Source: JAJQCI01 sp964388305
GTDB taxonomy: Bacteria; Bacillota; Clostridia; Lachnospirales; CAG-274
Assembly: GCA_964388305.1 (NCBI GenBank)
Contig: CAYMAA010000012.1
Location: 1 to 25,800, forward strand
DNA: 25,800 nt
Reading direction: 5' to 3'
Shown here: one piece after another, positions 14,657 through 23,557 of the stretch
How the letters are laid out: each line of letters starts with the position of its first letter
How positions within the stretch are numbered: the stretch's first letter is position 1
Translations under genes and position numbers: made by a program
The notes under the pieces: generated by a model
Database searches by the model: none
The model's input: the letters and a program-made list of their open reading frames with translations, nothing else
Told to the model about the DNA's origin: nothing

Positions 14657-16423
14657 TCACTCTCTTTCGGTTGTTTTTCTAAAATCAACAATTTTAAGCT
14701 GAACACTGTTTATGCCTTTGTAGCTGTTTTTTTCGATATTGAAAACAATGTCCGCAAAAAACTGTATTATCCTGCCGTTAAAATACAACTCTTCCCATTC
14801 CTTAATACCATACTCGTTAATTATAAATTCCTTAAACTTATCAAACAGACCAAAACCTACTCCGCGCATTTCCCTTTCGCCGTCAAAAAAGACAAATTGC
14901 AAAAAGTTCCTGTTTTTCCCCACAAACCGAATATTTTTAACAAAAACACCCTTTGCAGCAAAAACAGCGGCAGAGTTACCCGTTCCAAAAGGCTTTAATT
15001 TTGCTGTTTCCTCGCATACCTCCAATCCTATTTGAGAAAAGCTGACACAGCAGTCTATATACAGTCTGCTTTCCGCCTCCTCCTTTGTTAAACAAAACTC
15101 GTTATTGACACATTCTATAAAGCTATCTAAATTTTCCGCTTTAAGGGTAACACCCACAGCCATTTTATGACCGCCAAACCTGTATAAAAGCTCTCTGTGC
15201 CTGTCTATTGCATCAAACATATCAAAGCCTTCAACAGACCTGCCCGAGCCTTTTATAAAGCCGCCGCTTCCCTTTGTAAGAATAATGGCAGGCTTTTCAA
15301 ACCTTTCCTTAATTCTCCCTGCCGCCAAACCCGCAAGGCTTTCGTGGAGTTCTTCATCATATTCTATAATAACATTTGGCAAAGCCTTGCCCGTAAGCCT
15401 TTTAACTATGTTTTCATAAGCCTTTTCGGTAAGGCTCTTTCTTAAATCATTAAGCTGCGCCAGCTCTTCTGCCAGCTTGATTATTTCGTTTCCGTCATTG
15501 CTTAAAAATAAGGGAACAAACCTTTCCGCCCTGTCCATTCTCCCTGCGGAGTTTATAAAAGGCCCTATAGTGTAGCCTACTGTGTTTTCATCAAAAACCC
15601 TGCCTATAATGCCTGTTTTTAAAAAAATCTCTCTAAGTCCCGCATTTGTGTTTTTTCGGGAGTTTAAAAGCCTTAACCCAATATGAGCAAATACCCTGTT
15701 TTCTCCCACAAGCGGCACCATATCGCAAATTGCGGCAATAGCCGCAAATATAAACAGCTCCGCCTCTTTTTCTGTTTTTCTTCCCAGAAATTTGTATAAA
15801 CCGCTTATAAATCTGTAACAAAGGCCTCCTGCGCAATACTCCCTGAAGGCGTATTCAATACAGTCCGCTTTCATATCTATAAGAGCGTCTGCCGCAGGTA
15901 AAATCTGCCGCCCGTCGCTTATGTGGGGAGAGTGATGGTCAAGTATAATAAGCTTCATTCCAAGCTCTTTTATGTAGCCGCATTCTTCTATGGCGGAAAT
16001 GCCGTTGTCGCAGCAAATAATAATGTCCGTACCCTTATCCTTAATGGCTTTAACGGCTTTCATATTAAGTCCGTAACCCTCGCTTAATCTGTCGGGAATG
16101 TAATAATCCGCATTAAGCCCCAGCCCCAAAAGACCTTTTACGAGAATAACCGTACTCATAACACCGTCACAGTCATAGTCACCATAAACGGTAATACGCT
16201 CCTTTTTTTCAACAGCGTTTTTTATGAGCTTAAAAGCCTCCTGCATTTGAGGCAGGCTGTCAATATCTCCAAAATCCTCTAAAGACGGGTTTAAAAATTT
16301 TTCCGCCGCCCTGCGTGAGTTAATGCCCCTGTTTAAAAGTATTTGGGCGCAAATTCGGCTTATGCCTAAATCCACACTCATTTTTTCCGCCGCGCTTTTT
16401 CTGCCTTTCAATATCCACTTCAT
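14657..16423 (-). CDS. recJ: Single-stranded-DNA-specific exonuclease RecJ
   Basis: A 5'-3' exonuclease on single-stranded DNA that acts in recombinational and mismatch repair. The 588 residues are family-normal. The DHH phosphoesterase motif I is VYGDYDCDGVMST (Asp82, Asp84, Asp86), and motif III is LDHHSP (about residues 179-184). The DHHA1 domain follows with GGHKMAVGVTL (about 410-420), then a C-terminal OB-like domain containing KPFGTGN. The ATG at 16423 overlaps the stop codon of the preceding membrane gene by one base (TAATG) and has AGAGG upstream. An earlier in-frame start at 16474 lies inside that gene. It has two manganese-binding aspartate motifs intact, so it should be active. 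Confidence 0.95.
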   Translation of the reverse strand: MKWILKGRKSAAEKMSVDLGISRICAQILLNRGINSRRAAEKFLNPSLEDFGDIDSLPQMQEAFKLIKNAVEKKERITVYGDYDCDGVMSTVILVKGLLGLGLNADYYIPDRLSEGYGLNMKAVKAIKDKGTDIIICCDNGISAIEECGYIKELGMKLIILDHHSPHISDGRQILPAADALIDMKADCIEYAFREYCAGGLCYRFISGLYKFLGRKTEKEAELFIFAAIAAICDMVPLVGENRVFAHIGLRLLNSRKNTNAGLREIFLKTGIIGRVFDENTVGYTIGPFINSAGRMDRAERFVPLFLSNDGNEIIKLAEELAQLNDLRKSLTEKAYENIVKRLTGKALPNVIIEYDEELHESLAGLAAGRIKERFEKPAIILTKGSGGFIKGSGRSVEGFDMFDAIDRHRELLYRFGGHKMAVGVTLKAENLDSFIECVNNEFCLTKEEAESRLYIDCCVSFSQIGLEVCEETAKLKPFGTGNSAAVFAAKGVFVKNIRFVGKNRNFLQFVFFDGEREMRGVGFGLFDKFKEFIINEYGIKEWEELYFNGRIIQFFADIVFNIEKNSYKGINSVQLKIVDFRKTTERE

Positions 16424-17139
16424 TAAACAGCCTCTTTTTTGCAGTCTATAATAGCAAAATAAATGTAAACACAAGCAATCAGTCCAAATAAAATTTTAGG
16501 CGGCATAAAGCCAAAATACATAAGTACAATAAATAATATTACGGGAAATGTAAGACAGTAAGCCGCCGCCTTAAAAGAGTCAGCGGCTTTAAAACCGCCG
16601 TTAAATATGTTGGACATAAGCTTTGCAACCAACGCAAACATAACATACAGTATAAGCATATAAAAAATATAAGAAATTATAAGGCTTATAATAATGGAAA
16701 AGTTTATAAGCCTGTATATGGCAGTATCCGCAAGAGTTCCCGTAAAGCTATTAAAATCCGTTGTTCTTGTCATTCCGCCGTATTTAATGCACATATCGTT
16801 TTTACTTATATAAAAACCCATGGCTTCTTCGTCTAAATCCATATCCGCATAGCTTTCGCTTTTCGGGTCAATGCTTACAATAATTCCGCCAAAATCCTCA
16901 TAAAACTGTTCTTCCGCCGAAAAACAGCCATCTTCAAGCTTAAACTCAGGCAAAGCGCTTTCAGCCGCAACAGCAGCCTTATAAACCGCAGCAGCAGGAT
17001 AACCTCCTCCAACAACACCTATAATAAGAGCGAATAAAACATAATATGCTATAGCCGCCCAAACACTTCTTTTTTTAATAAGATTTTTATAATTGTCAAA
17101 TCTGTAAATGCAACTGAAAAATGTACTAATCAACTTCAT
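16423..17139 (-). CDS. DUF1189-like integral membrane protein
   Basis: A 238-residue membrane protein resembling the DUF1189 family. One transmembrane helix lies near residues 25-48. An outer domain of about 95 residues has the stretch LPEFKLEDGCF and an IVSIDP element, both typical of that family. Three to four helices follow at about 145-235. No enzymatic residues are known for the family. The ATG at 17139 has GAGGT 7 nt upstream. It is translated as the second gene of the operon (8 nt after the DUF3592 gene), and its stop overlaps the recJ start. The role is unknown, perhaps in envelope maintenance. Alternative: an unrelated multi-pass protein of similar layout. Confidence 0.72.
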   Translation of the reverse strand: MKLISTFFSCIYRFDNYKNLIKKRSVWAAIAYYVLFALIIGVVGGGYPAAAVYKAAVAAESALPEFKLEDGCFSAEEQFYEDFGGIIVSIDPKSESYADMDLDEEAMGFYISKNDMCIKYGGMTRTTDFNSFTGTLADTAIYRLINFSIIISLIISYIFYMLILYVMFALVAKLMSNIFNGGFKAADSFKAAAYCLTFPVILFIVLMYFGFMPPKILFGLIACVYIYFAIIDCKKEAV

Positions 17140-17147
17140 ATAATACC

Positions 17148-17561
17148 TCAAAAAAACATAAAGTAAATAAAAGCAAACATACCCGCTCCGACAACAAGCA
17201 TACCCGCCATTTGAAAAAATAAATCGGATAAATTTTCATTTTCATATTTGGAGGGGTCGTTTCTGTCATATCTTATTCTTATTGTACTGCCTATTTTGTA
17301 TTTGGCAGGGGAACTCATTCTTTTGTAAGCGCTTCTGTAAAGCACGTTGTTTACCCTGTATTCCAAAACAGGGGAATAATAAACGGCGCTGTTAGAGCCT
17401 GCTTCAATAATCTCTTCCTTGTTTGCCGCAACCTCGGCGTTTGTTCTTCCTCCATAAGCCAAAATTTTTTTAAATTCCATAAGCTTTTTAAAAAACATAA
17501 CCCAGCCGAAAACACCAATCAAACCCAATATAATGCCAACAGCATAATTAACGTAAACCAT
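17148..17561 (-). CDS. DUF3592-like membrane protein
   Basis: A 137-residue protein with transmembrane helices at about residues 4-25 and 113-135 flanking a soluble beta-rich stretch. The stretch contains YSPVLEYRVNN and the pattern KYKIGSTIRIRYDRNDPSKY, which is the hallmark of DUF3592. The ATG at 17561 is chosen because GGGAGG lies just upstream and the promoter at 17608-17636 sits inside the longer reading frame (to 17627). It is the first gene of the DUF3592-DUF1189-recJ-apt-flavoprotein operon. No function is known for the family. Confidence 0.8.
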   Translation of the reverse strand: MVYVNYAVGIILGLIGVFGWVMFFKKLMEFKKILAYGGRTNAEVAANKEEIIEAGSNSAVYYSPVLEYRVNNVLYRSAYKRMSSPAKYKIGSTIRIRYDRNDPSKYENENLSDLFFQMAGMLVVGAGMFAFIYFMFF

Positions 17562-17607
17562 ATTGCCTCCCGATAATTTTTCAAAAAAATAAGCTTCATT
17601 CAACAGC

Positions 17608-17636
17608 ATTATAACACAATCCCCCATTTATTGCAA
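17608..17636 (-). promoter_or_regulatory. Promoter of the DUF3592-recJ-apt operon
   Basis: On the minus strand, TTGCAA, a 17-bp spacer and a perfect TATAAT. It lies 46 nt upstream of the chosen start at 17561. Confidence 0.85.
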
Positions 17637-17722
17637 TAAGTCCGTAAAAGTTTTGTACATAAATTCTGAAAATAAATTCAACTGCGGAATTTACTTTTTT
17701 ATTTTTCATTATTCTTTAGGTG

Positions 17723-17750
17723 TTGCTTTTTGGTGAATTTGTGGTAGAAT
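17723..17750 (+). promoter_or_regulatory. Promoter of the VWA-MoxR-LRR-acylation operon
   Basis: TTGCTT, a 16-bp spacer and TAGAAT preceded by TGG (extended -10). It lies 33 bp upstream of the start codon at 17784. No other convincing promoter was seen up to 25552, which supports one long transcript. Confidence 0.6.
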
Positions 17751-17783
17751 TAAAAAGAGCGGATGATTTGCGGAGGGGTTAAA

Positions 17784-19181
17784 ATGGGCGCAAGAGAAGA
17801 GAAGATTGAAAAAATAGGCAAAATGATAATTGAAAATGCCGCAGGCGCGCTTTTTACAAGTATGAGATATTTAGACCTTGCCATATTTGCCCTTACCCCC
17901 TTTGCGGATAAAAGCATTAATATAATGGGAACAGACGGAGAAAGGCTGTTTTACTCCCCCGAGGGACTTATTGAGGAATTTAAGAAAGACGGAAAGGAAA
18001 TAAACAGGGTGTTTTTGCACAGCATATTCCACTGTCTTTACAGGCATCTTTTTAACAGTAAAAAATACATTGGCGACGACGCCTTTTTTTGGGATATTGC
18101 CTGCGACATTACCGTTGAAAGACTTATAGACGACTTAGACGTTTCCGCAATAAACCCAATAGTTTCCCGCTACAGAACATATATATACAAAAGAGTAAGC
18201 TTGGAGATGGACACCGTTACGGCAGAGGGCGTTTTTAAAGCATTAAAAAAATGGGACGATTTTTCCGAAAGTGATTATAAAATAATGTACAAGGTTTTTT
18301 GTATGGACGACCACGGCTATTGGGCAAGAAACAACGGCAGTGATAAAACCCCTCCCCCTACTGCGGAAAGCGGCGGACAAAACAATAACCCGCCAAATAA
18401 TGATTTAAAGGGAATTGCAAACGGGGATAAATCCGAGAAAAAATGGGAGGATTTAAGCGAAAGAACAGCCTCGGAAATGGAGCATTTTAAAAAAGATACA
18501 GGCGATGGAGAGGACGGCGTTCTTAAAAGCCTTAAAGCCGTAAACAGGCATCGGTACGACTACGGCGAGTTTTTAAAACGCTTTGCTGTTTACGGAGAAG
18601 AGGCGCTGCCCGATGAAAACAGCTTTGACTATGCCTTTTACACCTACGGTATGGAGCTTTACGGAAATATGCCAATTATAGAGCCTTTGGAATACAGAGA
18701 GGTTAAAAAAATTGCCGATTTTGCAATTGTGCTGGATACCTCAGCCTCCTGCTCGGGAGAGGCAATTCAAGGCTTTTTAAACGAAACCTTCAGTCTTTTA
18801 AAGCTGAGGGAAAACTTTTTCAAAAGCATAAATATCCATATAATTCAGTGCGACAGCAAAATAAGACGGGACACGGTTGTTAAAAACAGCAACGATATAA
18901 ACAAATATATAGAAGAGCTGAATGTGGAGGGCTTTGGCGGAACGGACTTTCGCCCTGCCTTTGAATATGTTGATGAGCTAAAGGCGCAGGGCAGCTTAAA
19001 AAACCTAAAGGGTCTGATTTATTTTACGGACGGAGAGGGGACTTTTCCGGAAAAACCCCCAAAATATGACGTAGCCTTTGTGTTTTTAAAGGAATACTAT
19101 TATGACGCGCAGGCGCCAAGCTGGGCGGTAAAGCTTGTTTTGGAGCCTGAACAGGTTATTAAGCATAAAGAGGTAATATGA
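17784..19181 (+). CDS. DUF2201-type VWA protein with degenerate metallopeptidase motif
   Basis: A 465-residue cytoplasmic protein that should work with the MoxR-like ATPase encoded next. Its N-terminal part resembles the DUF2201 putative metallopeptidase domain. The expected HEXXH reads HSIFH (His79, His83), so the catalytic glutamate is missing, while a further His88 and the WDIACD stretch are kept. A disordered Pro/Asn/Gly-rich linker (about 182-215) follows. The C-terminal VWA-like domain has a complete metal-ion-dependent adhesion site: DTSAS (Asp318, Ser320, Ser322), Thr387 in GGTD and Asp416 in FTDGEG. The ATG at 17784 has GGAGGGG 6 nt upstream. It probably acts as a scaffold or substrate-binding partner rather than a protease. 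It is 9 nt from the ATPase gene. Confidence 0.85.
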   Translation: MGAREEKIEKIGKMIIENAAGALFTSMRYLDLAIFALTPFADKSINIMGTDGERLFYSPEGLIEEFKKDGKEINRVFLHSIFHCLYRHLFNSKKYIGDDAFFWDIACDITVERLIDDLDVSAINPIVSRYRTYIYKRVSLEMDTVTAEGVFKALKKWDDFSESDYKIMYKVFCMDDHGYWARNNGSDKTPPPTAESGGQNNNPPNNDLKGIANGDKSEKKWEDLSERTASEMEHFKKDTGDGEDGVLKSLKAVNRHRYDYGEFLKRFAVYGEEALPDENSFDYAFYTYGMELYGNMPIIEPLEYREVKKIADFAIVLDTSASCSGEAIQGFLNETFSLLKLRENFFKSINIHIIQCDSKIRRDTVVKNSNDINKYIEELNVEGFGGTDFRPAFEYVDELKAQGSLKNLKGLIYFTDGEGTFPEKPPKYDVAFVFLKEYYYDAQAPSWAVKLVLEPEQVIKHKEVI

Positions 19182-19190
19182 GGTAATATA

Positions 19191-20660
19191 ATGAACATAA
19201 AGGAAGCTAAAAATGAAATTATAAACACAATTAAAGCATATTTAAAAAAGGACGGGTTAGGCAGATATATTATACCCGTTAAAGCACAGCGTCCCATTCT
19301 TATGATAGGCGCTCCCGGTATTGGCAAAACAGCGCTTATGGAGCAAATAGCAATAGAAATGGGTTTAAACCTTGTCAGCTACTCCATTACCCACCACACA
19401 AGGCAGTCGGCTTTGGGTCTGCCCTATATTGTGGAAAAGGACGGCTACAGCGTTACAAATTATACAATGAGCGAAATTATTGCCGAGGTTTATGACAGAA
19501 TAGAAAAAACTGGCATACAGGAGGGCATTTTGTTTTTAGACGAAATAAACTGCGTTTCCGAAACACTTGCCCCTGCCATTTTAAGGTTTTTGCAGTATAA
19601 GCATTTTGGAACTCACAAGCTGCCCGACGGTTTTGTGGTTGTTGCCGCGGGAAATCCACCCGAATATAACAAATCCGTCAGAGAGTTTGATATTGTAACA
19701 TTGGACAGAATGAAAAAGCTTACAATAGAGCCGAGCCTTGAAGCATGGCTTGGCTATGCCTTGAAAACGGGTGTTTCGGGCAGCATTATTTCCTATCTTA
19801 ATATTAAAAAGGAAAATTTTTATAAGGTCGAAACTACAGTAGACGGTGTGGAAATTGCCACGGCAAGAGGCTGGGAGGATTTAAGCTGCATTATAAATGT
19901 TTATGAAAAAGAGGGCGTTCCCCTTACCTTCAACGAGGTTAAAGCATATATTCAAAACACGGAAATCGCAAAGGATTTTACAATTTATTATGAGCTTTAC
20001 AAAAAATATGAAAACGATTACAAAATAGGTGAAGTTCTTAAAGGAAATGTGGACGCCGGCAGCGCAAGGCGGCTTGGCTACGGCACATTTGACGAAAAGC
20101 TCAGCATTATAGGTCTGCTTAACTCGGGACTTGGCGGATATTTTAAAAGCTGGAGCAGCCATGAAAATTTTGTGGAGAGCTTGTATAATATTTTGGACAG
20201 AGCCAAGGCGGAGCTTTCCGCAAGCAGCTTTAAAACCGTTATGGACAAGCTGTATGAAAATCAACAGTCAGACTTTAAACGCAAAAAACAGGCAGGTCTT
20301 TTAACACGAGAGAATGAAGCCTGCCAAATCTTAATAGGAAACAGCCTAAAGGACTACTGCGGCTTTGACGGCTTTGATGAGGTTAAAACAGCCTTTGCCA
20401 AAGAAACCGAATTGCTGGATAAGCTTGCCCTTGATACGGAAACAGCCTTAAACAGCGCCTTTGAATTTATAGAAATAGCCTTTGGAAGGGGTCAGGAAAT
20501 GGTGCTTTTTATTACGGGCATTAATATGGATAGCTGCGCTGACAAATTTTTGCGTGAAAACGAAAACAAAAAATACATTGAATATAATAAAGAGCTTTTG
20601 TTTGAAGAAAAGGAAAAAAGCATCGGCAGGGAAATTGAGGAGCTGAGGTATACATTTTGA
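19191..20660 (+). CDS. MoxR-like AAA+ ATPase
   Basis: A 489-residue AAA+ ATPase of the MoxR class, chaperone-like machines that usually work with a VWA-domain partner to mature or load metal-binding or envelope-associated proteins. Walker A is GAPGIGKT (Lys46), Walker B is ILFLDEIN (Asp117, Glu118), sensor 1 is Asn155 in AAGNPPEYN, and the arginine finger is probably Arg173 in LDRM. The C-terminal half (about 200-489) is a longer helical region than in typical MoxR proteins, without a motif I recognise. The start at 19191 follows a duplicated gaggtaatat segment. The gene ends one base into the LRR gene (TGATG), so translation is coupled. Which proteins it acts on is unknown. Confidence 0.9.
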   Translation: MNIKEAKNEIINTIKAYLKKDGLGRYIIPVKAQRPILMIGAPGIGKTALMEQIAIEMGLNLVSYSITHHTRQSALGLPYIVEKDGYSVTNYTMSEIIAEVYDRIEKTGIQEGILFLDEINCVSETLAPAILRFLQYKHFGTHKLPDGFVVVAAGNPPEYNKSVREFDIVTLDRMKKLTIEPSLEAWLGYALKTGVSGSIISYLNIKKENFYKVETTVDGVEIATARGWEDLSCIINVYEKEGVPLTFNEVKAYIQNTEIAKDFTIYYELYKKYENDYKIGEVLKGNVDAGSARRLGYGTFDEKLSIIGLLNSGLGGYFKSWSSHENFVESLYNILDRAKAELSASSFKTVMDKLYENQQSDFKRKKQAGLLTRENEACQILIGNSLKDYCGFDGFDEVKTAFAKETELLDKLALDTETALNSAFEFIEIAFGRGQEMVLFITGINMDSCADKFLRENENKKYIEYNKELLFEEKEKSIGREIEELRYTF

Positions 20661-21538
20661 TGATATATGCAGGCAGTGAAATTGAATATAAAACAGTGGG
20701 AAGAACAGCGGAAATAAGTAAAGTAAGCGCCGTTGGCTCACAGGTTGTTCTGCCCGATGAAATTGACGGATTAAGCGTAAGCTCCATAGGCAGATACGCT
20801 TTAAGCGGTTTAAGAAATGTTAAAAAAGTGGTTTTGCCAAAAAATATTACTAAAATAGAGTCCCTGGCATTTTATAACGACAGAGGCCTTGAAGAGCTTG
20901 ACCTGCCCCGAAATGTTTACCGCATTGGCGGAGATGCTTTTAAAAACTGCGACGGCATAAAACGTGTTACTTTAAAAAGCGAAAGGCTTTTAAGATATGT
21001 TTTGGACGAGCTTTTGCAGGAGGTGGAGGTTGTTTTTAAAAATGAAGAAAACAAAACCCTTTGGGTAATGATTTTCCCCGTAAATGCGGAAAGCTTTTCC
21101 GAGGATGTTCCGGGCAGAGCCTTTCACAGAACATTTACAGGGCCGGGTTATGCCTACCGAAAGGAAACCGCAGGCAGTGAAGTTCGTTTTAAAAATTATG
21201 ATATGCTCTTCAAAAGGTCTGTAGAGGAGGAAACGGAGGATACGCTTTGCAGACTTGCCATATACAGGCTTTTATACCCGTTTAAGCTTGAAGAGGAATT
21301 TAAAGAGGAATATAGAGAGTATTTAAAAGAAAATGCCCTTGCCGCATTTAAAGCCTTTTTGAAGGCGGGGATTTTTAAGGGCATATATTATATGGTTGAT
21401 AATAAGCTTTTAGATGAAAAGGCGGCGGAGGCCTGCGGAGAATATGCAAGGCTTAAAAAGAATGGGGAAATGCTTGGTCTGCTTATGGACTACAAGCTGA
21501 AAAATTTCAGTATTAAAAAGAAAAAATTTGTACTTTAG
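20660..21538 (+). CDS. Leucine-rich-repeat (BspA-like) protein with unrecognised C-terminal domain
   Basis: A 292-residue protein with about three LRR_5/BspA-type repeats (about residues 28-106; examples VVLPKNITKIESLAFYND and LDLPRNVYRIGGDAF). BspA-like repeats are common in surface proteins of gut bacteria, but here there is no signal peptide, lipobox or membrane helix, so the protein should be cytoplasmic. The remaining 180 residues are mixed, then strongly helical and charged (about 180-292), with no family I recognise. The ATG at 20660 overlaps the stop of the ATPase gene by one base. A TTG one codon earlier is possible but less likely. It is most simply read as a third part of the MoxR-VWA machine, such as an adaptor that picks substrates. 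Confidence 0.8.
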   Translation: MIYAGSEIEYKTVGRTAEISKVSAVGSQVVLPDEIDGLSVSSIGRYALSGLRNVKKVVLPKNITKIESLAFYNDRGLEELDLPRNVYRIGGDAFKNCDGIKRVTLKSERLLRYVLDELLQEVEVVFKNEENKTLWVMIFPVNAESFSEDVPGRAFHRTFTGPGYAYRKETAGSEVRFKNYDMLFKRSVEEETEDTLCRLAIYRLLYPFKLEEEFKEEYREYLKENALAAFKAFLKAGIFKGIYYMVDNKLLDEKAAEACGEYARLKKNGEMLGLLMDYKLKNFSIKKKKFVL

Positions 21539-21551
21539 GAGGGAATTATAA

Positions 21552-22148
21552 ATGAAAAGATTTTTATGCGCGGCTTTAGCCTGTGCGTTACTTGCAGGCT
21601 GCGGCGGCAAAACGGACAATGAAACAGAGCCGTCCACGGAAAACACGACAGTTACGGAAGCTTACGAAACGGAAAGTACGGAAACCACGGAAGAAAGCGC
21701 CGCAGCCGAAAATACACAGGAACAAAACGAGCCTGCGGCAAAAAGCAGCAATAACCCCGTGGAGCAAACTATTTGCGATAAAATATATGATAAATGTATT
21801 GACAGCGGTAATATTACAGGCCTTGTTAAGCACAATGAGGACTATATTTATAACTACTTTGGCATTGATACAAACACATTGGAGGGTTTTGCCATGGGAG
21901 AGGCGGAGGACGCCACTTCTGCGGATATGCTTATTATAATTAAAGCGGCAACGGACGACCAAACAGACGAGTTGTACACGCTTATAAACGATTATAAGGA
22001 AAGCAAGCTTAAAGAGCTTGAAAATTATAACCCTGCCCAGTACCAAAAGGTTGAAAACGCTTTGGTTTATATGCGTAACAACTATGTATATTTTGTTGTA
22101 AGCGATAATGACAGAGCCGTGCTGGATATAATTGAGGGTATGATTTAA
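21552..22148 (+). CDS. DUF4358 lipoprotein
   Basis: A 198-residue lipoprotein. The signal peptide ends in the lipobox LAGC, so Cys17 should be lipidated and anchor it outside the membrane. A Glu/Thr-rich linker (about residues 21-65) leads to a DUF4358-like domain (about 70-198), with SADMLIIIKA and the NYVYFVVSDN stretch typical of the family. DUF4358 lipoproteins often accompany MBOAT O-acyltransferase genes in Clostridia, which matches the next gene (their codons overlap by one base, TAATG). It probably assists surface-polymer acetylation or senses the product. A strong RBS (GGAGGG) starts it, 13 nt after the LRR gene. Confidence 0.86.
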   Translation: MKRFLCAALACALLAGCGGKTDNETEPSTENTTVTEAYETESTETTEESAAAENTQEQNEPAAKSSNNPVEQTICDKIYDKCIDSGNITGLVKHNEDYIYNYFGIDTNTLEGFAMGEAEDATSADMLIIIKAATDDQTDELYTLINDYKESKLKELENYNPAQYQKVENALVYMRNNYVYFVVSDNDRAVLDIIEGMI

Positions 22149-23548
22149 TGATATTTTCAAGTATAGAATTTCTGTTTTTCTTTTTGCCTCTGTTTTTTAT
22201 AATATACTTTTCAGTACCCTTTAAGGCAAAAAATATAATTCTGCTTGTGTTCAGTCTGTTGTTTTACGCATGGGGAGAGCCTGTTTATATTCTGCTGCTT
22301 ATTTTCTCCTCCGTGGTGGATTATACCAACGGACGGCTTATAGACAGGTTTTGGAACAGACAAGGCATTAAAAAATTCTTTATGCTGACCTCGGTTGTTA
22401 TTAATCTGGCATTGCTTATTGTTTTTAAATACACAAGCTTTATTATAGAAAGCATAAACTGTGTTTTTAACCTTGCCATAACCGACCCAAGCCTTAAACT
22501 GCCTATAGGAATAAGTTTTTTTACATTTCAAACAATGAGCTACTCCATAGACGTTTACAGAGGTGATATTAAGGCGGAACGCAGCTTTTTAACATTTATG
22601 ACTTATGTTTGTATGTTTCCTCAGCTTATAGCCGGGCCTGTTATACGTTACAGCAGCGTGGGAAAACAGCTCCATAAAAGAAGCCACACATTAGACGGCT
22701 TTTGCATTGGAGGAAAAAGGTTTTTAACAGGTTTGTTTAAAAAGACGCTTATTGCGGATAACTTAGGCTTGCTGTGGAGCATAATTAAAAGCGGCAGTTA
22801 CGGTGAAATTTCATTAATGACTGCATGGCTTGGCATAATTGCGTTTACACTGCAAATTTATTATGATTTCAGCGGCTATGCCGATATGGCTATAGGTATG
22901 GGCAAAATGATGGGTTTTGATTATTGCGAAAACTTTAACTATCCGCTGTTTTCAAAATCTGTTACGGATTTTTGGCGCAGGTGGCATATTTCCCTTTCCA
23001 CATGGTTTAGAGATTATGTTTACATCCCCTTGGGCGGCAACCGCTGCGGTGCCGCAAGGCACATTTTCAATATATGCCTTGTGTGGGGACTGACTGGCTT
23101 GTGGCACGGAGCAAGCCTGAACTTTTTGCTTTGGGGACTGTATTATGCCGTTTTGCTGGTATGCGAAAAATATTTTTGGGGAAAGGCTCTTGAAAGACTG
23201 CCAAATTTTATAGGGCATATTTATGCCGTTTTTATTATTGTTGTTGGCTTTTGTATATTTGATTTGGACTCCCTATCAAGCATATCGGACTATTTTAAGG
23301 CTATGTTTTTTGCGGGAAATAACCCCTTTGCCGACAGACAATTTTTATATTATTTATACAATTATCGTGTTGTTTTGGCGGTTGCTTTTATATTTGCCAT
23401 GCCTGTTTATAAGCAGTGGGAGTGCATAAGACAAAACAAGCCTTTGTTAATTTTTTTTGAAAGCGCCGTTACATTTGTTTTGTTTTTTGCCGCTGTGGGT
23501 TATATGGCGGCAGGAGCTTACAGTCCGTTTTTGTATTTTAGGTTTTAG
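22148..23548 (+). CDS. MBOAT family O-acyltransferase (AlgI/DltB-like)
   Basis: A 466-residue membrane protein with about ten hydrophobic segments, of the MBOAT family that moves acyl groups (usually acetyl) across the membrane to surface polymers. It has the family stretch FWRRWHISLSTWFRDYVYIPLGGNR split as FWRRWHIS (His280) and RDYVYIPLGG, and the catalytic histidine in LWHGAS (His320). The N-terminal SFFTFQTMSYSIDVYRG and AGPVIRY elements also match AlgI. It starts one base before the end of the lipoprotein gene. The gene order with a DHHW protein and an SGNH protein indicates an O-acetylation cassette for a capsule, teichoic acid or other wall polymer. The acceptor cannot be told. Confidence 0.94.
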   Translation: MIFSSIEFLFFFLPLFFIIYFSVPFKAKNIILLVFSLLFYAWGEPVYILLLIFSSVVDYTNGRLIDRFWNRQGIKKFFMLTSVVINLALLIVFKYTSFIIESINCVFNLAITDPSLKLPIGISFFTFQTMSYSIDVYRGDIKAERSFLTFMTYVCMFPQLIAGPVIRYSSVGKQLHKRSHTLDGFCIGGKRFLTGLFKKTLIADNLGLLWSIIKSGSYGEISLMTAWLGIIAFTLQIYYDFSGYADMAIGMGKMMGFDYCENFNYPLFSKSVTDFWRRWHISLSTWFRDYVYIPLGGNRCGAARHIFNICLVWGLTGLWHGASLNFLLWGLYYAVLLVCEKYFWGKALERLPNFIGHIYAVFIIVVGFCIFDLDSLSSISDYFKAMFFAGNNPFADRQFLYYLYNYRVVLAVAFIFAMPVYKQWECIRQNKPLLIFFESAVTFVLFFAAVGYMAAGAYSPFLYFRF

Positions 23549-23557
23549 AGGTGTTAT

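Noticed and set aside
17562..17627. Longer start of the DUF3592-like gene at 17627
   Set aside because: The promoter TTGCAA-17-TATAAT lies across this stretch, and GGGAGG stands before the ATG at 17561.
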